A DNA stretch of 64,000 nt from Sphingopyxis solisilvae (GTDB taxonomy: Bacteria; Pseudomonadota; Alphaproteobacteria; Sphingomonadales; Sphingomonadaceae): the NCBI RefSeq assembly GCF_015475875.1, contig NZ_JADKYM010000005.1, forward strand, positions 121,067-185,066, given 5' to 3'. Shown one piece after another: positions 63,141 through 64,000 of this stretch. Position numbers and translations under genes: made by a program. Below the pieces are notes generated by a model. The model saw only the letters and a list, made by a program, of their open reading frames with translations, was not told the DNA's origin and made no database searches. Each line of letters starts with the position of its first letter. The first letter of the stretch is position 1.

Positions 63141-63278
63141 ATCCTCCCTGTCGCGCAGCGATGGGGAGGTGGCAGCGCGAAGCGCTGACGGAGGGGCCTT
63201 GACCCCGCCGTCGCAAAGCCCCTCCACCATCCGCTTCGCGGACGGTCCCCCTCCCCATCGCTGCGCGACGGGGAGGAA
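63141..63278. repeat. intergenic palindromic repeat, family E copy 3
   Basis: A 138-base element with ends ATCCTCCCTGTCGCGCAGCG and CGCTGCGCGACGGGGAGGA, nearly identical to copy 1 in its outer arms. It lies between the two paralogous secreted-protein genes, eight bases after the first stop. Confidence 0.9.
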
Positions 63279-63410
63279 TTTTATGAACGCCAGCAAAACC
63301 AAGGCTGAACGCCAGATAAGCGGCGGGTTCAGCACCGCGTCACGGCCGAATCGCTAAACCCTCCTCAACAGGCTGCGACTATGCCGCCTGCGCCTGAAGG
63401 AGACCGAACC

Positions 63411-63938
63411 ATGGCTATCAAGACCAACCTGACCAAGGCCGCAATCGGTGCGGCCACCGCTGGCGCAATGCTGGTGAGTGCCGCCCCCGCCGCCGCGCGC
63501 GACCGTTACGACCGCGACGGGATCAGCGCGGGCGAAATCATTGCCGGCGCCGTCGTGCTCGGCGGCCTCGCCGCCATCCTGTCGAGCGGCAATAACGACC
63601 GATATGACGATCGCTATCGCAGCCGCTACGGCAACGATCCGCGCTATGGCTATGGCTATGGCTATGACTATAACCGCCATGGCAACAGCCGCAGCGCGGT
63701 CAGCCAGTGCGTCAATGCCGTCGAGCGCGGCAGCCGCCGCTATGGCAACACCGACGTCACCCAGGTGACCAGCATCGACCGCAAGCGCGATGGCTATCAG
63801 GTCAAGGGCCGTGTCGTCGTGCGCGACGGTTATGGCGGTCGCTGGGGTCGCGGCGGCTATTACGACCAGGGCAAATTCAGCTGCGACGTGCGTTATGGCC
63901 GCGTGGCGAACATCAAATTTTCGGGTTTGCGCGGATGA
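63411..63938 (+). CDS. secreted protein, paralogue b (C-terminal two-Cys domain)
   Basis: A 175-residue protein with a signal peptide (cut near AAA after MLVSAAPAA). A hydrophobic segment GEIIAGAVVLGGLAAILSSG lies near 38-57, then a Tyr/Arg/Gly-rich stretch (YGYGYGYDYN). The C-terminal domain (about 100-175) has SQCVNAVERG, VTSIDRKRDGYQVKG and FSCDVRYGRVANIKFSG. The same order of Cys, AVE, V-x-I, Y-x-V-x-G and F-x-C with GRV occurs in paralogue a. GAAGGAG precedes the ATG. Its stop overlaps the next start as ATGA. Function unknown. Confidence 0.82.
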   Translation: MAIKTNLTKAAIGAATAGAMLVSAAPAAARDRYDRDGISAGEIIAGAVVLGGLAAILSSGNNDRYDDRYRSRYGNDPRYGYGYGYDYNRHGNSRSAVSQCVNAVERGSRRYGNTDVTQVTSIDRKRDGYQVKGRVVVRDGYGGRWGRGGYYDQGKFSCDVRYGRVANIKFSGLRG

Positions 63939-64000
63939 CGCGGCGGCCCCTCCCGCAGGTTTCCTTGTCCATCACCGCCATCGTGGCGTTGCAGGCGACG
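63935..64000 (+). CDS. start of a further gene, truncated by window end
   Basis: An ATG overlapping the stop of the previous gene as ATGA opens a frame that continues to the window end (MTRRPLPQVSLSITAIVALQ as its first residues). It resembles a signal or membrane segment. Too little is visible to name it. Confidence 0.45.
   Translation, partial: MTRRPLPQVSLSITAIVALQAT

Noticed and set aside
443..63278. CRISPR array or insertion sequences
   Set aside because: The repeated elements are scattered singly between genes, are palindromic, have no regular spacers and no transposase or cas gene nearby.

Overview
The window is GC-rich chromosomal DNA with alphaproteobacterial gene content. I read it as a sphingomonad, probably Sphingopyxis or a close relative. 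The reasons are the Entner-Doudoroff genes, a large Xanthomonas/Caulobacter-type TonB receptor, ubiquinone and queuosine genes, the hisG-hisD-nusB-thiL-hppA and proA-nadD-rsfS-rlmH-envC-ctpA gene orders, and many short palindromic intergenic repeats. The genus is inference. I see no phage, plasmid, transposase or CRISPR array. Genes are tightly packed, often with 1-4 bp overlaps, and several start at GTG or TTG with a good ribosome binding site.

Layout. Positions 1-8.6 kb (minus strand) hold a neutral-lipid island. In transcription order it has a HAD phosphatase/lysophosphatidate acyltransferase fusion, a PlsB-type glycerol-3-phosphate acyltransferase, a WS/DGAT, a patatin lipase, a monoacylglycerol-lipase-like enzyme and a further alpha/beta hydrolase cut by the window edge. 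Two of the synthetic enzymes carry histone-like Lys/Ala/Pro tails. Positions 8.8-13.0 kb (minus) hold eda, edd and zwf. Positions 13.3-17.1 kb hold a TonB receptor coupled to a beta-propeller phytase. Then come an M20 peptidase, glpD, a MOSC protein, tRNA-Arg(UCU), a YhhQ-type transporter and a tandem pair of small membrane proteins that run into the end of purQ. purQ-purS, then bfd-bfr with a twin palindrome in front, complete the region to 24.8 kb.

Positions 25-32 kb hold an unknown gene behind a Fur-like site, a DUF2332 protein, hisG-hisD-nusB-thiL and a proton-pumping pyrophosphatase. Positions 32.5-40.4 kb hold an M16 protease, purC, an enoyl-CoA hydratase family gene, a PhoD phosphatase and a DUF3667 protein. 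Positions 40.5-47.8 kb form a plus-strand run: proA, nadD, rsfS, rlmH, envC-like, ctpA, dsbB, coq7 and a secreted unknown. Positions 47.8-53.7 kb hold an S9 peptidase, a small membrane protein, pmbA, an inositol-monophosphatase family enzyme and a DUF5367/TetR pair with twin operators. Positions 53.9-56.6 kb are rpsM-rpsK-rpoA-rplQ. The rest holds an XRE regulator, a prolyl oligopeptidase, an EEP-fold protein, a DUF4282 protein, a GAF-type methionine sulfoxide reductase and three secreted proteins.

How the genes fit together: the first island contains acyltransferases for building wax esters or triacylglycerol and hydrolases for breaking them down. The ED genes supply pyruvate, glyceraldehyde-3-phosphate and NADPH to such synthesis, and glpD feeds or drains glycerol-3-phosphate. 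Phosphorus scavenging (phytase, PhoD) and iron storage (bfd-bfr) are the other coherent themes. At least twelve intergenic palindromes in six sequence families punctuate the window, one of them between rpoA and rplQ.
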